DNA from: Gigaspora rosea
Taxonomy: Eukaryota; Glomeromycota; Glomeromycetes; Diversisporales; Gigasporaceae
Length of the DNA stretch: 64,000 nucleotides
Assembly (NCBI GenBank): GCA_003550325.1
Contig: QKWP01001108.1
Location: forward strand, 99,211 to 163,210
Reading direction: 5' to 3'
Part shown: positions 1 through 10,839 of the stretch, one piece after another
Numbering within the stretch: position 1 is the stretch's first letter
Layout: every line of letters starts with the position of its first letter
Notes under the pieces: generated by a model
What the model saw: the letters and a program-made list of their open reading frames with translations, nothing else
Told to the model about the DNA's origin: nothing
The model's database searches: none
Program-made: the position numbers and the translations under genes

Positions 1-433
1 TATCTAAGTTTAATTAGACATATTAATAAATTAATATAATAAACTCAAAATTTTCAAGCCAATTCCAATCTCTATAATTTTTGCAGTATTTTCCAATTAG
101 TAAATTTTATATATTAAACTAAAAATAAAAAATCTAGAAAAATGCAAATCCGTGATTGGTTAAAAATAATTTTTACCCATTATTACTGCTTAATCAGATG
201 ACTTTATTTGAATGAAAAAGAACATATAGTGATTCTATTCACTATCAATTACAAGCACTATATTATGCATGTTGAAAAATCTAAATTTCAAGAAATATTC
301 CTATCCCAAACTAAATATTCACTTTATAATCAATCTTATCTTTGCATGCAAACATCATTAAGAGAATTCACATAGCTGAAATGAGAATCATTATTAGATT
401 ACATAGTGGCATAAATATTGTTACTTACTTATA

Positions 434-838
434 GGTCCTTGCACTGCTATTGCATCCATAGAGCCTAATCACAGCTGAAGTCCTTGCACTGTTATTGCAG
501 CCACAGACCTAATTAAAACATGAAGTCCTTGTACTGCTATTGCAGCCACAGAGCATAATTACAACATGAAGTCCTTGTACTGCTATTGCAGCTGCAGAGT
601 CTAATCATAGCATAAGAAAGGTCCTTGAACTACTATTGTGGCTACAGAGCCTAATTACAGTATAAGGTCCTTGCATGGCTATTACAGTTGCAGAGCCTAA
701 TCACAATATAAGGTTCTTGTACTGCAATTGCAGCCATGAAGTCGAATTATCAAATATTTGGTCCTTGTACTATTTCTATACCATAGAGCCTAATTTACAA
801 CATGAGTCCTTGCACTGTTATTGCAGCTATAGAGTCTA
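434..838. repeat. Tandem repeat, about 46-bp unit, about 9 copies
   Basis: Each unit begins with a form of GTCCTTGCACTGCTATTGC and continues with a form of CACAGAGCCTAATTACA. Units start near 434, 478, 522, 567, 617, 663, 710, 758 and 803 with 10-25% divergence. A further diverged unit lies at about 1488, beyond the element at 839-1473, so that element split the array. A lone related stretch is seen near 23995. No open frame runs through the array. Confidence 0.85.
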
Positions 839-1473
839 AGGTCACACAAACTTATACTATTAGTTTTCATATCCCGGCTGGGTCAGTGAGGTAGTGTTTT
901 GAGATTTTAATTTTTTTAATATATTAGCCAATAGAAATTCTCTATTCATAATCATATGAACAGAGCGAATTTTTAATTTTTATTAGGTATATAAAGATTA
1001 TCAATTAATTATATATAAATAATGATAACAAATATAAAACTTTAAAACTACAGTACTAAAACGCATATTATGAAAGTGTAAATCAGGGGTAGTAACTTAA
1101 AACTCCTAATAACATACAAATGTCGGTCAAGACTCCTAGTTTCTCAATCTTTAAATTTTTCCAAAAGAATACTTCACTGTGAGCCAGACCAGTTTGGAAC
1201 TATGCTATAAAATGCCAAACTTAAATAACTGGCTTCTGAAGTGAAAAATTCAAAGGAAATAAAGTTTGTCTGTATAATAGTATAAAGAATAAAGTTTAAA
1301 ATTTTTAACATATAAAATTTTTTACTGGGTATCCGGGTTGTAAGACAATAAAAATTTTAAATAAAATTTTTTTTGTTAAAAAATTTTTTTAAAAAAAAAT
1401 TAAAATCCAGGTTGCCGGGTCACTAAAGGTTACTTGGTGATATGAAAACCAATAGTATAAGTTTGTATGGCCT
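839..1473. mobile_element. MITE with about 35-bp inverted ends, inside the tandem array
   Basis: The left end carries CACAAACTTATACTATTAGT followed by TTTTCATATC. The right end carries the reverse complement, GATATGAAAACCAATAGTAT then AAGTTTGTATGGCC. The interior is non-coding and AT-rich. Array units lie on both sides (through GAGTCTA on the left, from ATTGCAATATAAG on the right), so this is an insertion into the repeat. The target duplication is short or lost (CTA or TAA possible). Confidence 0.75.
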
Positions 1474-2135
1474 AATTGCAATATAAGATTCTTGCACTAC
1501 TAATTACCAAACTAATAGATAGTATTGGTCAGTTATTATTGGTTAATCACTTATAGCTAGTTGATACAGTTAGTTATAAAGTTATTATAGCCAATAAATT
1601 ATTTACTCAATTATTTATTCAAATATCTAAACACTACAGACTGCTAAAAGAGAAACAAAACATAGCAACTTGCATTACATAATTAATAAAACTATAACCT
1701 GCTGATCATTTGACCACATTTAGAGAAGTACAGTAAATCACCTAATTAGGGTTTACATAGGTCTGACCCCTGTAATTAAGACTATTGACCAATCAAATTT
1801 TATCTTTTATAATATTAAAAAGACTCAAAAATGTCTTTAACCCATGATCGATTATAGTCACTACATAGTAAAGTCCAATTTTACTATGTAAATTAATTAA
1901 ATTTGCTTAAGTAAACTATTTACAAAATCAAAATATACTTACTATAAAATTTTTATTAGTATCAGAAAACTTTTTATTATTTGACTTTTTTATTTTTATA
2001 TTTGAAAAAAATTAAAATTTTTAAAAAAATATATTCAGTGAATATAAAAATTAAAGTTAAATAATAAAAATTTCTTTGATTTTAATAAAAATTTTAGAGA
2101 AAGTATATTTTGATAATTCAAACAAGTCTACTTAA

Positions 2136-3036
2136 GGCTAGAGTATCTTATATAATGTTATACATATATAATTTTATACAGATTACTGAATTCAACCTCT
2201 ATAAAAGATTATACAAACTCGTGAATGTTAAAGAATTTTAACCCAAAGGCTAATATTATTAAATAGAAATTTTCAGTTGTTTAAAAGTTGTATATTTGAT
2301 AGTAAACAATTTTTCATTAAATAAACTGTTTAAAAAGAGGTTTGTTTAGAAATAATATAGTATATAGCTTCAAAAATGTGCATATTAAATAAACTTTATT
2401 AAAAAAATATTTTTTTCTTTAAATTTTACAGAATATAACTTCAGTTACTTTTTTTAGAACCAATAATATTATAAAAATTATTTATAATTAAGATTTTTTA
2501 GAAGTTTATTATAGTCAACCCTCCATAAGTACACTATATAGAAACAGCAAAAAATCATGCATTTAAGAAGATATTGCATTTAGGGAGTAAAAATTTATAA
2601 GTACATATATAGCAGGAACACAACAAGACCATGTATTTATGGGGGTATTACATTTATAGAGGTTGCATTTATAGAGGTCTAACTGTAACAGCCTTTCATA
2701 TTTATTAAAAAATCTATTTATAGATTATACAATATTTTAGAACTATATTAAATATAATATAAAAGTATTAAAAGATTGGATTGTTTGTATGCAGGTGTTT
2801 GTAACAAGTATTTAACTTATTGCAAATAAACTTTTTATTATAATATATATGATTGTATAAAATAAAACAATCATTGTGAGTTCAAAGATTTTTAGTCTTT
2901 ATTATTCATAGGCATAAAATAATTTGATTGGCTAATAAATAATAAATTACTATTTTTAGATTATATACAAATAATCTACAATATGCAGCATGTCCAGTAT
3001 TTTGCTATATTGCAAATCATATAAGATACTCTATTC
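2136..3036. mobile_element. TTAA-flanked (piggyBac-type) MITE nested in element A
   Basis: TTAA at 2132-2135 and TTAA at 3037-3040 flank 901 bp. The inside ends are GGCTAGAGTATCTTATAT on the left and the reverse complement of GAATAGAGTATCTTATAT on the right, a 13-bp match (AGAGTATCTTATAT) after a few variable bases. TTAA duplication is the signature of piggyBac transposases. No transposase remains. A smaller MITE (2510-2687) sits inside. Confidence 0.72.
2510..2687. mobile_element. MITE with TA-bounded ends of the TAGTYRACCT type
   Basis: The left end is TATAGTCAACCCTCCATAAG. The right end, read inward on the other strand, is TACAGTTAGACCTCTATAAA. Both resemble the ends of the elements at 4836-4908 and 57815-58078. 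The interior repeats the terminal motif (CATTTATAGAGGT twice near the right end). TA borders suggest the Tc1-mariner/pogo group; that assignment is inference. Confidence 0.65.
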
Positions 3037-3254
3037 TTAATCGATAATTATTAATTGATATAGTAAAATTTAGACTTTACTATATAGCAACTTTTTGTGG
3101 ATTTTTATTATAATAAATACTTTAATATTATTGGCTATTTTACTATATATATATATTGTACCACTATTGTACCCAGATTTGGAATTTGTCCTGATTCAGA
3201 ATCAGGCTAAAATTGGGTGCCCTAGATAAGAATTTTGTAGCAAAATTATAACTA

Positions 3255-3285
3255 TAAGTAACTTTAGGGTTAGGGTTAGGACTGG
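3255..3285. repeat. Short interstitial TTAGGG-type run
   Basis: Two to three TTAGGG-like units (TTAGGGTTAGGGTTAGGAC) lie in repeat DNA. A reverse-strand equivalent (AACCCTAACCCTAACC) lies at about 5433-5450. These are too short and internal to be telomeres. Confidence 0.6.
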
Positions 3286-3619
3286 TATTAGAGTTAGAAT
3301 TAGACCCAATACTGAATTAGAACAAATTTCAGATCTAGAAACATTATATATAGAATATAATAAAGTATGGACCCTCCTAAAAAATTATATAATTTCTGCA
3401 CTTTTCTTAAGGTTTTATTCTAGATCTGGCCAAATAATTTACAAATTTGACCTAAATTATTAATGATTTGTTTTGACCAGGCATATCAAATAATTTATTG
3501 TAGTAGCAATGTTTTCAATATAATTAATTATTGCTATATGTAAATTGCTAATTAAAAAAAATCAATAATTTCTTATTCTGATTTTCAATTTTTTAATATT
3601 TTTTTAAACTTTTAAATTG

Positions 3620-3829
3620 TATATAGTTAGACCTTTCTATAGTCACACCCATATAGTCACACTCTATTTAAGTACCTAATTTTGTGCAATGGACTTAAAA
3701 TATAGTAAAAAATCTTATTATAGTTACATATCACTTATAATTACTATCACTATAAAAATTTGTTTTTTTAACAATTTTATTAATAAAAAACACTTATTAT
3801 AGTTACCAATTTTTAACTATATACAGATT
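3620..3829. mobile_element. Diverged MITE, TATAGTTAGACC type
   Basis: The left end GTATATAGTTAGACCTTTCT continues into repeated TATAGTCACAC motifs. The right end, inverted, starts GTATATAGTTA and then diverges. The interior again repeats the end motif (TATAGTTAC, TATAGTCAC several times), as in its relatives at 2510, 4836 and 57815. Confidence 0.5.
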
Positions 3830-3976
3830 ATAAAATCTAATTGGCCAATATTATACTGTATTCATGTATATTTAAAATTATCTGTTAAAGCTTCTTAAAA
3901 GTTTGTGATCATTTTAATGAAATGATTCTAATAAGTTCAAAATCGTTAAAATCAAATCACATCTTCTGAGATCATT

Positions 3977-4582
3977 AATTACCAATTTGGATAAGATCAG
4001 TACTAAAGCTATATTATTAGATAAACAAATATGGACCCGTACAGCAAAACAGTGCATTGGGACAATTATGTGATTTTGAGAAAATCACAATTGAAAATCA
4101 TCATGTGATTAATTTTAATTATAATAATAATGAACCAAATTCTAAATTTACACACATTTTATTAATATATTTTACAAATTAGTAACATTTTTAGAAAGAT
4201 ATAATATATAAAAAGATTATTATTACAAAATCTCAAAATCTAATTGGTTGACCATTTTGCTGGGCGGGTCCCATATATAAACAATATATTAGTAAATCTG
4301 ATGATGACTCTTATAAAAGTTTTTTGTACTAAGTAAATATTATTTTTTGATCTAAATAAACTTGTAGAGCAGGTTCTTGTGCATCTACTTGTAAAATATC
4401 ATTAAATCAGACCTGTAGATAAGAAAATATAAGTAAAAACGTCTTTAAAATTCTTTAAATTATATAAAAATTTTATATATACAGGCCTGTTTCAGATTTT
4501 GTACTATGTTATTTATATATTTGCTTAGCCCCAATTCTAAATATAAAAATATTGCTGATCTTATCCAGATTGGCAATTGAGG
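3977..4582. mobile_element. MITE with ACCAATTTGGATAAGATCAG ends, holding a nested MITE
   Basis: The left end near 3985 reads ACCAATTTGGATAAGATCAG. The right end near 4555-4580 is the inverted near-copy CTGATCTTATCCAGATTGGC. A second inverted pair lies inside: TATGGACCCGTACAGCAAAA at about 4029, and TTTGCTGGGCGGGTCCCATA at about 4256-4278. So a roughly 250-bp element is nested in a roughly 600-bp one. Just outside (3907-3975) is a diverged copy of the arm used in the palindrome array at 17.6-18.9 kb. Confidence 0.6.
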
Positions 4583-4835
4583 ATATGTATTACTTTACAT
4601 GTTTGAAAATTAATTAAATTTAAACATCTAAATAAAAAATCCTTAATAATCTTAGCATTTTATAATTAAATTTGGAATTTTGGGCTCTTTAGAATTGTCT
4701 TATTAAGTTAAATACTCTGGTGGTTGTTTTACCCAAATTGGGCCACTATATTAAATTTTTTAATAGTATTTCAAATATGCACAAATATATTATTTATTGG
4801 CCTTTGGTCATATGACCATGATGAGATATTTTATT

Positions 4836-4908
4836 TATAGTCACATCTCTATACAATTACCAAAATAGGGTATAACAGACTTGGTAATTATAGAGAGATC
4901 TGATTATA
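4836..4908. mobile_element. Very short (about 73 bp) MITE of the TAGTCAGACCTCT family
   Basis: The left end is TATAGTCACATCTCTATACA then ATTACC. The right end is GGTAATTATAGAGAGATCTG then ATTATA. The arms pair over nearly the whole element, leaving a loop of about 20 bp, so it could fold into a hairpin. Confidence 0.6.
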
Positions 4909-5549
4909 TTTATTATTTTGTAATATATGACTAAAAATTTTTATAGAAATGCTATAAAAGATATAAATTCATTAATTTGTAAAATAATTTTTGTAAGAAT
5001 ATTATTTGTATGTTTATTATTTTAAAAAATTTGAGTATTGTTCTTTTTTAGACTATTCAAAGTTAATTTTTAGGTTAACATCATTCTCTTATTCCTCTTT
5101 GATTTCTAGTAAAGCAAATATATAAAAAAAGTAAAAATTAAAAAAAATGTGTTTAAGAATTCATGCATCTGCACAGTTGTGCATTCCTGTAATCGACCAA
5201 TCAAAACTAATTATATGAACACATAATCAATCATTTGTAACTGGCCAATTAGTGTTAATTAAAATTTTATAGAAAAATTTTAAGATTTTTTATTATAAAA
5301 AAAAATAAAATACAAAAACAAATTAATTACATTATAACTAAAAAAAATGTATAATGTAACAAACATCTTTAAAAAAAACAATACAAAAAAAACTTACAAA
5401 GGATGAATATTTGCACCTTAACACAAACCCAAACCCTAACCCTAACCTCAAAGCAACCAAGAAACAATAATACCAAAACAATAGCAAAATACAAAGAAAT
5501 AACTATACAGTGCAACACACAATACCAAGAAACAACAATACACAGCTAG
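4909..5549. other. AT-rich DNA, no gene seen
   Basis: This holds the reverse-strand telomere-like run (about 5433-5450) followed by CAAAACAATA- and CAACAATACA-like degenerate repeats. The region 30720-30830 is similar in inverse form, so both GTTCTC-type MITEs sit in relatives of the same larger repeat. Confidence 0.4.
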
Positions 5550-5905
5550 TATTGGAAATTTAGAACTCAAACACTGTTTTCATAAGAACAGTATATTAGC
5601 TATAAGTGTTCTCAACCAATTGGTTAGTGTTCTCACTAAAAAAAAAAAAAAAAAANAAAAAAAAAAAAACCAATATAAGTAGTAAGTAGTTGTTATTGTT
5701 GCTATTATAGCAAATTGAAATTACTTTTATTAAAATTAAATAAGAATTTTTTGGTTTTGGCATAAAATTATATAGCTAATTATTATACTTATGAGAAAAA
5801 TATTATTTTACTGTTCTCAAAAAAATTTTTAATAGTGAACAGTAAAAAATTTTACTGTTCACAAATTTATAACAGTGTTTTCATGAGAACTCTAAGAACA
5901 CTAAT
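5550..5905. mobile_element. MITE with repeated GTTCTCATGAGAAC-type motifs
   Basis: Motifs such as AACACTGTTTTCATAAGAAC and ACTGTTCTCAAAAAAATTTT occur in both orientations and match a copy at 30830-31313. The shared flank includes TTAGAACTCAAACACTG. A poly-A run with a single N (5656) interrupts the centre, so internal length is uncertain. Weaker related motifs occur at about 6560-6890. Confidence 0.55.
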
Positions 5906-6077
5906 TTCCTACACTGTACACAGCACACATGAAACAGCAGCAAAACACCAAAAAACGATGATACATAACACCAAAAAAATGACTACACCATCGAAATCAA
6001 AGGCACCATCAAATAATGCAGATACAACAGTATCACAATACAAACTGATAAGCTAATTAATACACTATATATAGGGA

Positions 6078-6333
6078 ATCGCTAAAGCCTTGTACCCACG
6101 TGACTTTTGAAATTTTAGTTATAATTAGGGTTAAGGTTAGTTTACCGTTAGGAGAGGGTATATATATATAGGTAAATTGCCTTCTCTACATTTTTTATTA
6201 ATGCACCAAAACGGGTTTAGACTATCGTTTTTCGGGTTTTTTGATTTTTGACTTCTTCGTGTAAACAAAATTTCATGATTCTGATTTGGCTGATCTACAT
6301 ATAAAAAGTCACGTGGGTACAAGGCTTTAGCGG
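6078..6333. mobile_element. MITE, GCTAAAGCC...CACGTGA family, copy A
   Basis: The left end is CGCTAAAGCCTTGTACCCAC then GTGACTTTT. The right end is the exact reverse complement (AAAAGTCACGTGGGTACAAG then GCTTTAGCG), about 29 bp. The interior carries a TTAGGGTTAAGGTTAG run and the block TATTAATGCACCAAAACGGG then TTTAGAC, shared with copies at 14110-14349 and 43333-43613. The 102-codon open frame across it on the minus strand is a by-product. Confidence 0.85.
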
Positions 6334-7309
6334 ACCTATATATAAAAGAAAACAAGAATGTAAAAAAACTTACCAAAAGTGATTCCACGTCTAGGCGAAA
6401 CCTACAAACCAAAAAATATTTAGCAAATACAAGAATAAAAACCAAAAAAAACTACTTATTATATTAATAAAACAAGCAAAACAACCCTGCTCAAATGCCA
6501 AAAAAACAAGCAAGACCACCTCGCACGAACACTAGAGAAACGACAAGAACAAATTTATTTATTTTAATATTCTCAGAAATTTATTTATGTTCTTAGCAAT
6601 AAATTTTATTTATAACCCTAGTTTTTTTAAAAAATATTACATCGGAAAATATTCGGACATTTATTAAAATTGTTATTCAAGCTTTTCTCATCTTTATGTT
6701 CATTTATTTTCTTTTCGGGTGGTTTTCAGAACTTCACTCAATTTCTAATTAAATTATACTTATATAGAGAACATATTTTTTGAGTATTATGGTTTCAAAA
6801 TTTTTTCAGAGAACATTTACAGAAAATCAAATTTTCTCAAATATAAAGTTATATTCTCATGAGAACATGAGAACATCAGATTTTTCTAACACTGCTAGGG
6901 AAATAGAAGAGTGCACAAGTTCTACGTGTGTCGTTTATTGATTTACGTATATTTTTAATCTTCGAAGCGAAACTTTGAGTTAAATAACGATAGAATAAAT
7001 TTTTATTTATTCATTTGTTTTTAAATGAAATTTAGATAAGTTTCTTAAGTAAAAAATTCGTACAGCTGTCAATGAAAGATAATTCATTATTTTCAAGGTT
7101 AAGTGGACGGACGCATTTTGCTAGTTATATTACAAATTACTATTTTTTTCAATAAAAATTATATATATTAGCTTTCATAATTTTTTTCTTGTCGTTAGAT
7201 ATTACACATCATTGGTAATTTATAAAAACGACAGAAATATCAGTTCAGTCAAAACGAACAAACGAGTGCGAAAAAAATAAATAGTAATCCCTTGAGCAAA
7301 CTTAAGTTA
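6334..7309. other. Intergenic, weak element remnants
   Basis: 6560-6890 holds GTTCTCATGAGAACATGAGA-type motifs related to the 5550 and 30830 elements. From about 6900 CpG becomes commoner. No gene is supported. Confidence 0.4.
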
Positions 7310-7313
7310 TTAA

Positions 7314-7561
7314 TATTTGGAGTCTTTGCCTTGAAAATGACCTTACGGGGCTATGTAGATCTTATGAATAAAAATTAAAATTTCTAGTCATCCAACAATC
7401 CAATTCAAATAATTGTTTTTTATTTCGTAGAACTCACTAAGCTCTACAAAATAAAAAAAAGTTTATTTGAATTGGATTACTGGATAGCTAGAAATTTTAA
7501 TTTTTATTCATAAAATCTACATAGTCCCGTATGGTCATTTTCAAGGCAAAGACCCCATTTA
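7314..7561. mobile_element. TTAA-flanked piggyBac-type foldback MITE
   Basis: TTAA at 7310-7313 and 7562-7565 bound 248 bp that is almost a perfect foldback. Each end reads TTTGCCTTGAAAATGACCTT or a close variant, followed by ACGGG and ATGTAGAT. The centre holds TATTTCGTAGAACTCACTAA with arms AATTGGATTACTGGATAGCT and AGCTAGAAATTTTAAT-type partners. A 93-bp relative sits in the transposase gene at 39560-39652. Confidence 0.8.
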
Positions 7562-8267
7562 TTAACCGCTTCGTTATTCTTAAAAATGCATTTAAATAAA
7601 TTTTTTAGTATTTCTCATAAATTATTTAATCATCAAATTATCTTGAAAATAAATTTCGTACACATTCGCTTATATTTACGATTGAAATCTAGGTTCGAAA
7701 TATATAGTATGTCCTAGTTAGTCGTACCGCAAATTACAAAGCCAGAGAAATAACGATATCATTTAGCTGATATATCCGTATAAATAAATCTACGATATGT
7801 TTTATAACTATAGTTTTTATTATTACATAATATCCATTATCTATAACTTTTATAGCATTTAAATAATTATTTGAAACATAACAGTGAATATAAAAAAGGA
7901 AAAAAAAAAGATTAAAGCTTTTTTTCAAACAAAAAAACCACCCCCAGAAAACCTATAGAAATTGAATACATATCAAGTGATGCGATGAACTATTTGGTTA
8001 TTAAAGATGAGACGTCATATTATCTTCACATATCAATATATATACATATATATTTTGAACTATTTTACATTAATTCGTATTTATATTTTTATTATAATTA
8101 TTTAAACTCATCTTACTGTAATACATGTAAATAAACGAAATATGACTTCAGATAATCTCGCTTTCATATTAATTCATCATTCGCCTATAAATAAAAGAAA
8201 TATACGTAATATATTTCCTTGTAAAAAATAAAGCATAACCTTGATACTACGGTATATCAAATTAAAG

Positions 8268-8343
8268 CTCACTTACTAGGTGATTCTTCTCCTTCTGATG
8301 TTAATTTAAAATCCTCATATGTTGGTGATGGCGTGGGAGTTAT

Positions 8344-8345
<2 letters not shown>
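8268..8345 (-). CDS. Possible exon fragment, Pro/Ser/Glu-rich
   Basis: Read on the minus strand, this stretch encodes TPTPSPTYEDFKLTSEGEE then SPS, ending at a possible splice donor (TAAGTGAGC) or a stop just after. Codon use looks coding, and acidic Ser/Pro-rich tails are common in proteins of this kind. Its upstream side ends in the poly-A/N assembly join at 8346-8407. It may belong to the neighbouring kinase gene or to a paralog lost in the gap. Confidence 0.3.
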
Positions 8346-8406
<61 letters not shown>

Positions 8407-8407
8407 N
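8346..8407. other. Long A homopolymer with one N, assembly join
   Basis: About 57 consecutive A residues end at an N at 8407, directly beside the kinase 3' end. The length and the N suggest a gap closed by a scaffolding step or a slipped homopolymer. Distances and linkage across it should not be trusted. Similar N positions are 5656 (inside poly-A) and 50866 (at a repeat boundary). Confidence 0.8.
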
Positions 8408-8432
8408 CACAAGAGGAGAAACATGAAAATAA

Positions 8433-9712
8433 CTAGTTATTATAAATACTCGGGTTAAACTTACTGGACGACAAGTCAAGTCGTTGGCTAAGGAGTTGAC
8501 TGGTGTATATGGCACCCGAATGTATTGGTGATTTTTGTAATTCTGGTATCATTTCATTTGCGGCTAAAAATTCATTTCTTATTTTAACGTCCTTTTCTCT
8601 AGTACTGCTATCATATCTTAATGTATCACACCAATAATTTAACAATTCATAACATTCGTTTGCTATCGGTCTTTTTTTAGGGGTTGCATCCATACATCGG
8701 TTTGCCAATTCAATATATCTTTCCGGTGTTCCTTTTCCAAATTTAGGTCGCAAACCTTCGATTATCCTTAAAGCAAGAGAAGTATCATGTGAACAATTTC
8801 CATGAGCTAGTTCGCCTGATGAAAATTCAGTCATAATAATCCCAAAACTATAAATGTCAGAAGCTGTCGTATAAGGTTTTTCACATAGAACTTCTGGAGC
8901 AACATAAGGTAATACACCGTAAACTTCCTTTCCTTTAGTCTTATTAGCAGGACCTGCCAATCCTAAATCTGAAATACAAGGATAATGATCACTGTGAACT
9001 AAAATATTTCCATTATGAAAATCACGGTGTACGTTTCCCGTTTTATGAATCAAAATTAATTCATCAGCTATCTTATGTAAAAAGAATAATTTTTTTTTCC
9101 AGTCAAGATTTTTAAAATTTGATGCAAGGTATTTCTGAAGACTACCATTATCTGCATATTTTAAAACCATCATATAATTTGAATCCGTATCTCGAGTCAA
9201 ACCATATAAATTAATGGTTGAATATTTATGGTGCAATTGAATCTAAAATTAACCATGATTATGAAATTATAAATCATTTAAATTATTTCAAATAAATTGA
9301 GGTAAATAAGCAAACGATCAAATATATTGAGGTAAATAAGCAAACGATATATTACCTCTTTTAAAAAAGTATCCGAGATGTTTTTAGAATCATTTAATTT
9401 TTTAAGTGCAACTTTTAATTCTTTTCCCCTTTTCTCTCCTTTCTCATCTATCTCTTTTCTTTCACCATCTATCCATGTAGCTGAAAATACTTCACTGAAT
9501 CCACCTTTTCCAATAAAGTCTATATCTTTTAACTTGTCAAATTGAATCCATTCCACCACTTTTTCGTAACTATTTGCTGATTGTAAAGTGCTCCGTAAAA
9601 ACTCGTCGATTGCATCATTTCCAGTACGAACCGAATTGACAGGGTCACATGATTTACACCAATAAACGTCTGAATATTCGTTCACTTTGCATTTTTTACA
9701 AATACCAAACAT
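8433..9712 (-). CDS. Protein kinase domain protein (tyrosine-kinase-like, AM-fungal type), 2 exons
   Basis: Exon 1 is 9712-9356 (119 codons). A 111-bp intron 9355-9243 (GTAATA...TTTTAG) follows in phase 0. Exon 2 is 9242-8433 (269 codons plus stop), giving about 388 residues. The leader has four paired cysteines (CKKC near residue 5, WCKSC near 18), then a short helix and a kinase domain from about residue 60: glycine loop GKGGFSEVF, lysine in VALKK, helix-C region FLKE at the splice site, catalytic HRDFHNGN, DLG in place of DFG (ISDLGLAG), APE in YVAPE, and DIYSFGIIM. The key catalytic residues are present, so it should be active on Ser/Thr/Tyr. The layout matches the large kinase families known in Rhizophagus; the substrate is unknown. 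The tail (about 45 residues) is Ser-rich. Confidence 0.9.
9243..9355 (-). other. Kinase intron with internal direct repeat
   Basis: The intron between the kinase exons starts GTAATATATCG and ends ATTTTAG. It contains two copies of CGTTTGCTTATTTACCTCAA about 32 bp apart. Removing it joins FLKE to IQLHH in frame, which continues a normal helix C. Confidence 0.85.
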
Positions 9713-10830
9713 TATTAGATTTAAAAGTGATAAAATACCTTGAGAATATATGTCAACTTAAGTATAATTTAAAGTTTGCTTGTTATATTTTGTTATGTTC
9801 GATCAGCTGATTATCTAGTTTCCTAAATATGGAAACACGCAAATCAGGGGCTTTTTCCTGTGTGATCGAATCAAATCAGCGTATGAATATCTTTTCTATA
9901 TCGAGTTTTGATTGTATAAATGGCCCAAATCGACGATTTAATCTTACTGTATCTTATGTAACATAACGTATATCTAAATTGATTTCGTAATGATACTTCG
10001 AAAGATGCTGTATTTACATCTTACACGTAAGTGTATATTCAATCGAATCAGATCAAGGTAGGATACTGTATTTGACGATTCAAAGAAATAAAATCATTAA
10101 TCGATGCCATTCCAAATATTTTAAAATTTTGGTTCTATTTGTAAATTTCGTGATTAATCTCAATAATATTAAATTATCAAACTTTTTATTAGTCAATCTA
10201 ATGTAAGAATTACATTACATTACTTTATTCAGTTATACCAGGAACGGAGTATGAAATACGTAGAGTATGGTTTACAGGCAAGTTAAGTGATATCGGCAAT
10301 TCTGGGTATCTGATTGAATGGTCGTTCCTTTGATTTTGTATGTCATGCGTGCTGACGTTTCGTGCTTTTAAATTACTGTTTATCGCGGTAGGGATTGATG
10401 TTTAAGGGATTCTATAATATTATGGTATGTGTTCACGGTATTGTTTTTTTTTTTTAATGTGTGTACATTGACTTGACCGTGACTTGACTGTTTATCTCGT
10501 GCTTTCTTGATTTAATGTATTTATGTATTAATATTGTAGCTTGTTTTTACTTGTTTTACTCTGGAATCCGTTTGGATTATAGATCAGTATCAAGTTACTT
10601 TTAAGATTTTTTATTTTATAATCGGCACCGATTTTCGATTGTATTAATATGGGGACTTGTTTTTATAACGTTTTACTATTAATACTGCTATGTTGTTTGC
10701 TAACCACATAAAATTGTGCAGGTTTACATAATCGTTTTAACACTTACGATTGTTGCATGCTCAGTTTATTATTTTTTTGCAGATATCGGGTATTAACGTT
10801 GACGCTATTAAATGTAATGAATTTTGATTT
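9713..10830. other. Intergenic, CpG-richer DNA; no gene supported
   Basis: This is upstream of the kinase. CG dinucleotides are visibly commoner than in the repeat blocks. A 34-codon open stretch at about 10228-10332 (+), reading GTEYEIRRVWFTGKLSD and so on, might be a relic exon, but no splice-supported model could be built. No inverted repeats were found. Confidence 0.4.
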
Positions 10831-10839
10831 TAATTAGTA

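Larger units (their letters stand above)
1846..3090. mobile_element. Foldback element A, disrupted by a nested TTAA element
   Basis: The left end GATCGATTATAGTCACTACA and following arm match the foldback at 20511-20853, including the segments AGTAAAGTC and CTTTTTATTATTTGAC. The right end (about 3041-3090, TAGTAAAATTTAGACTTTAC) is the inverted counterpart of the left end. The arm is broken at 2132-2135 by a TTAA-flanked insertion and resumes at about 3041. No coding capacity. Confidence 0.7.

Noticed and set aside
434-838. CRISPR-like array
   Set aside because: Units are contiguous and diverged, with no unique spacers of constant length, and the genome is eukaryotic.
5433-5455. CCCTAA run as a telomere
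   Set aside because: Only two or three units, internal, flanked by repeat DNA; similar runs lie inside MITEs.
6137-6445. 102-codon minus-strand frame
   Set aside because: It runs through the MITE copy at 6078-6333 and has no domain-like pattern.
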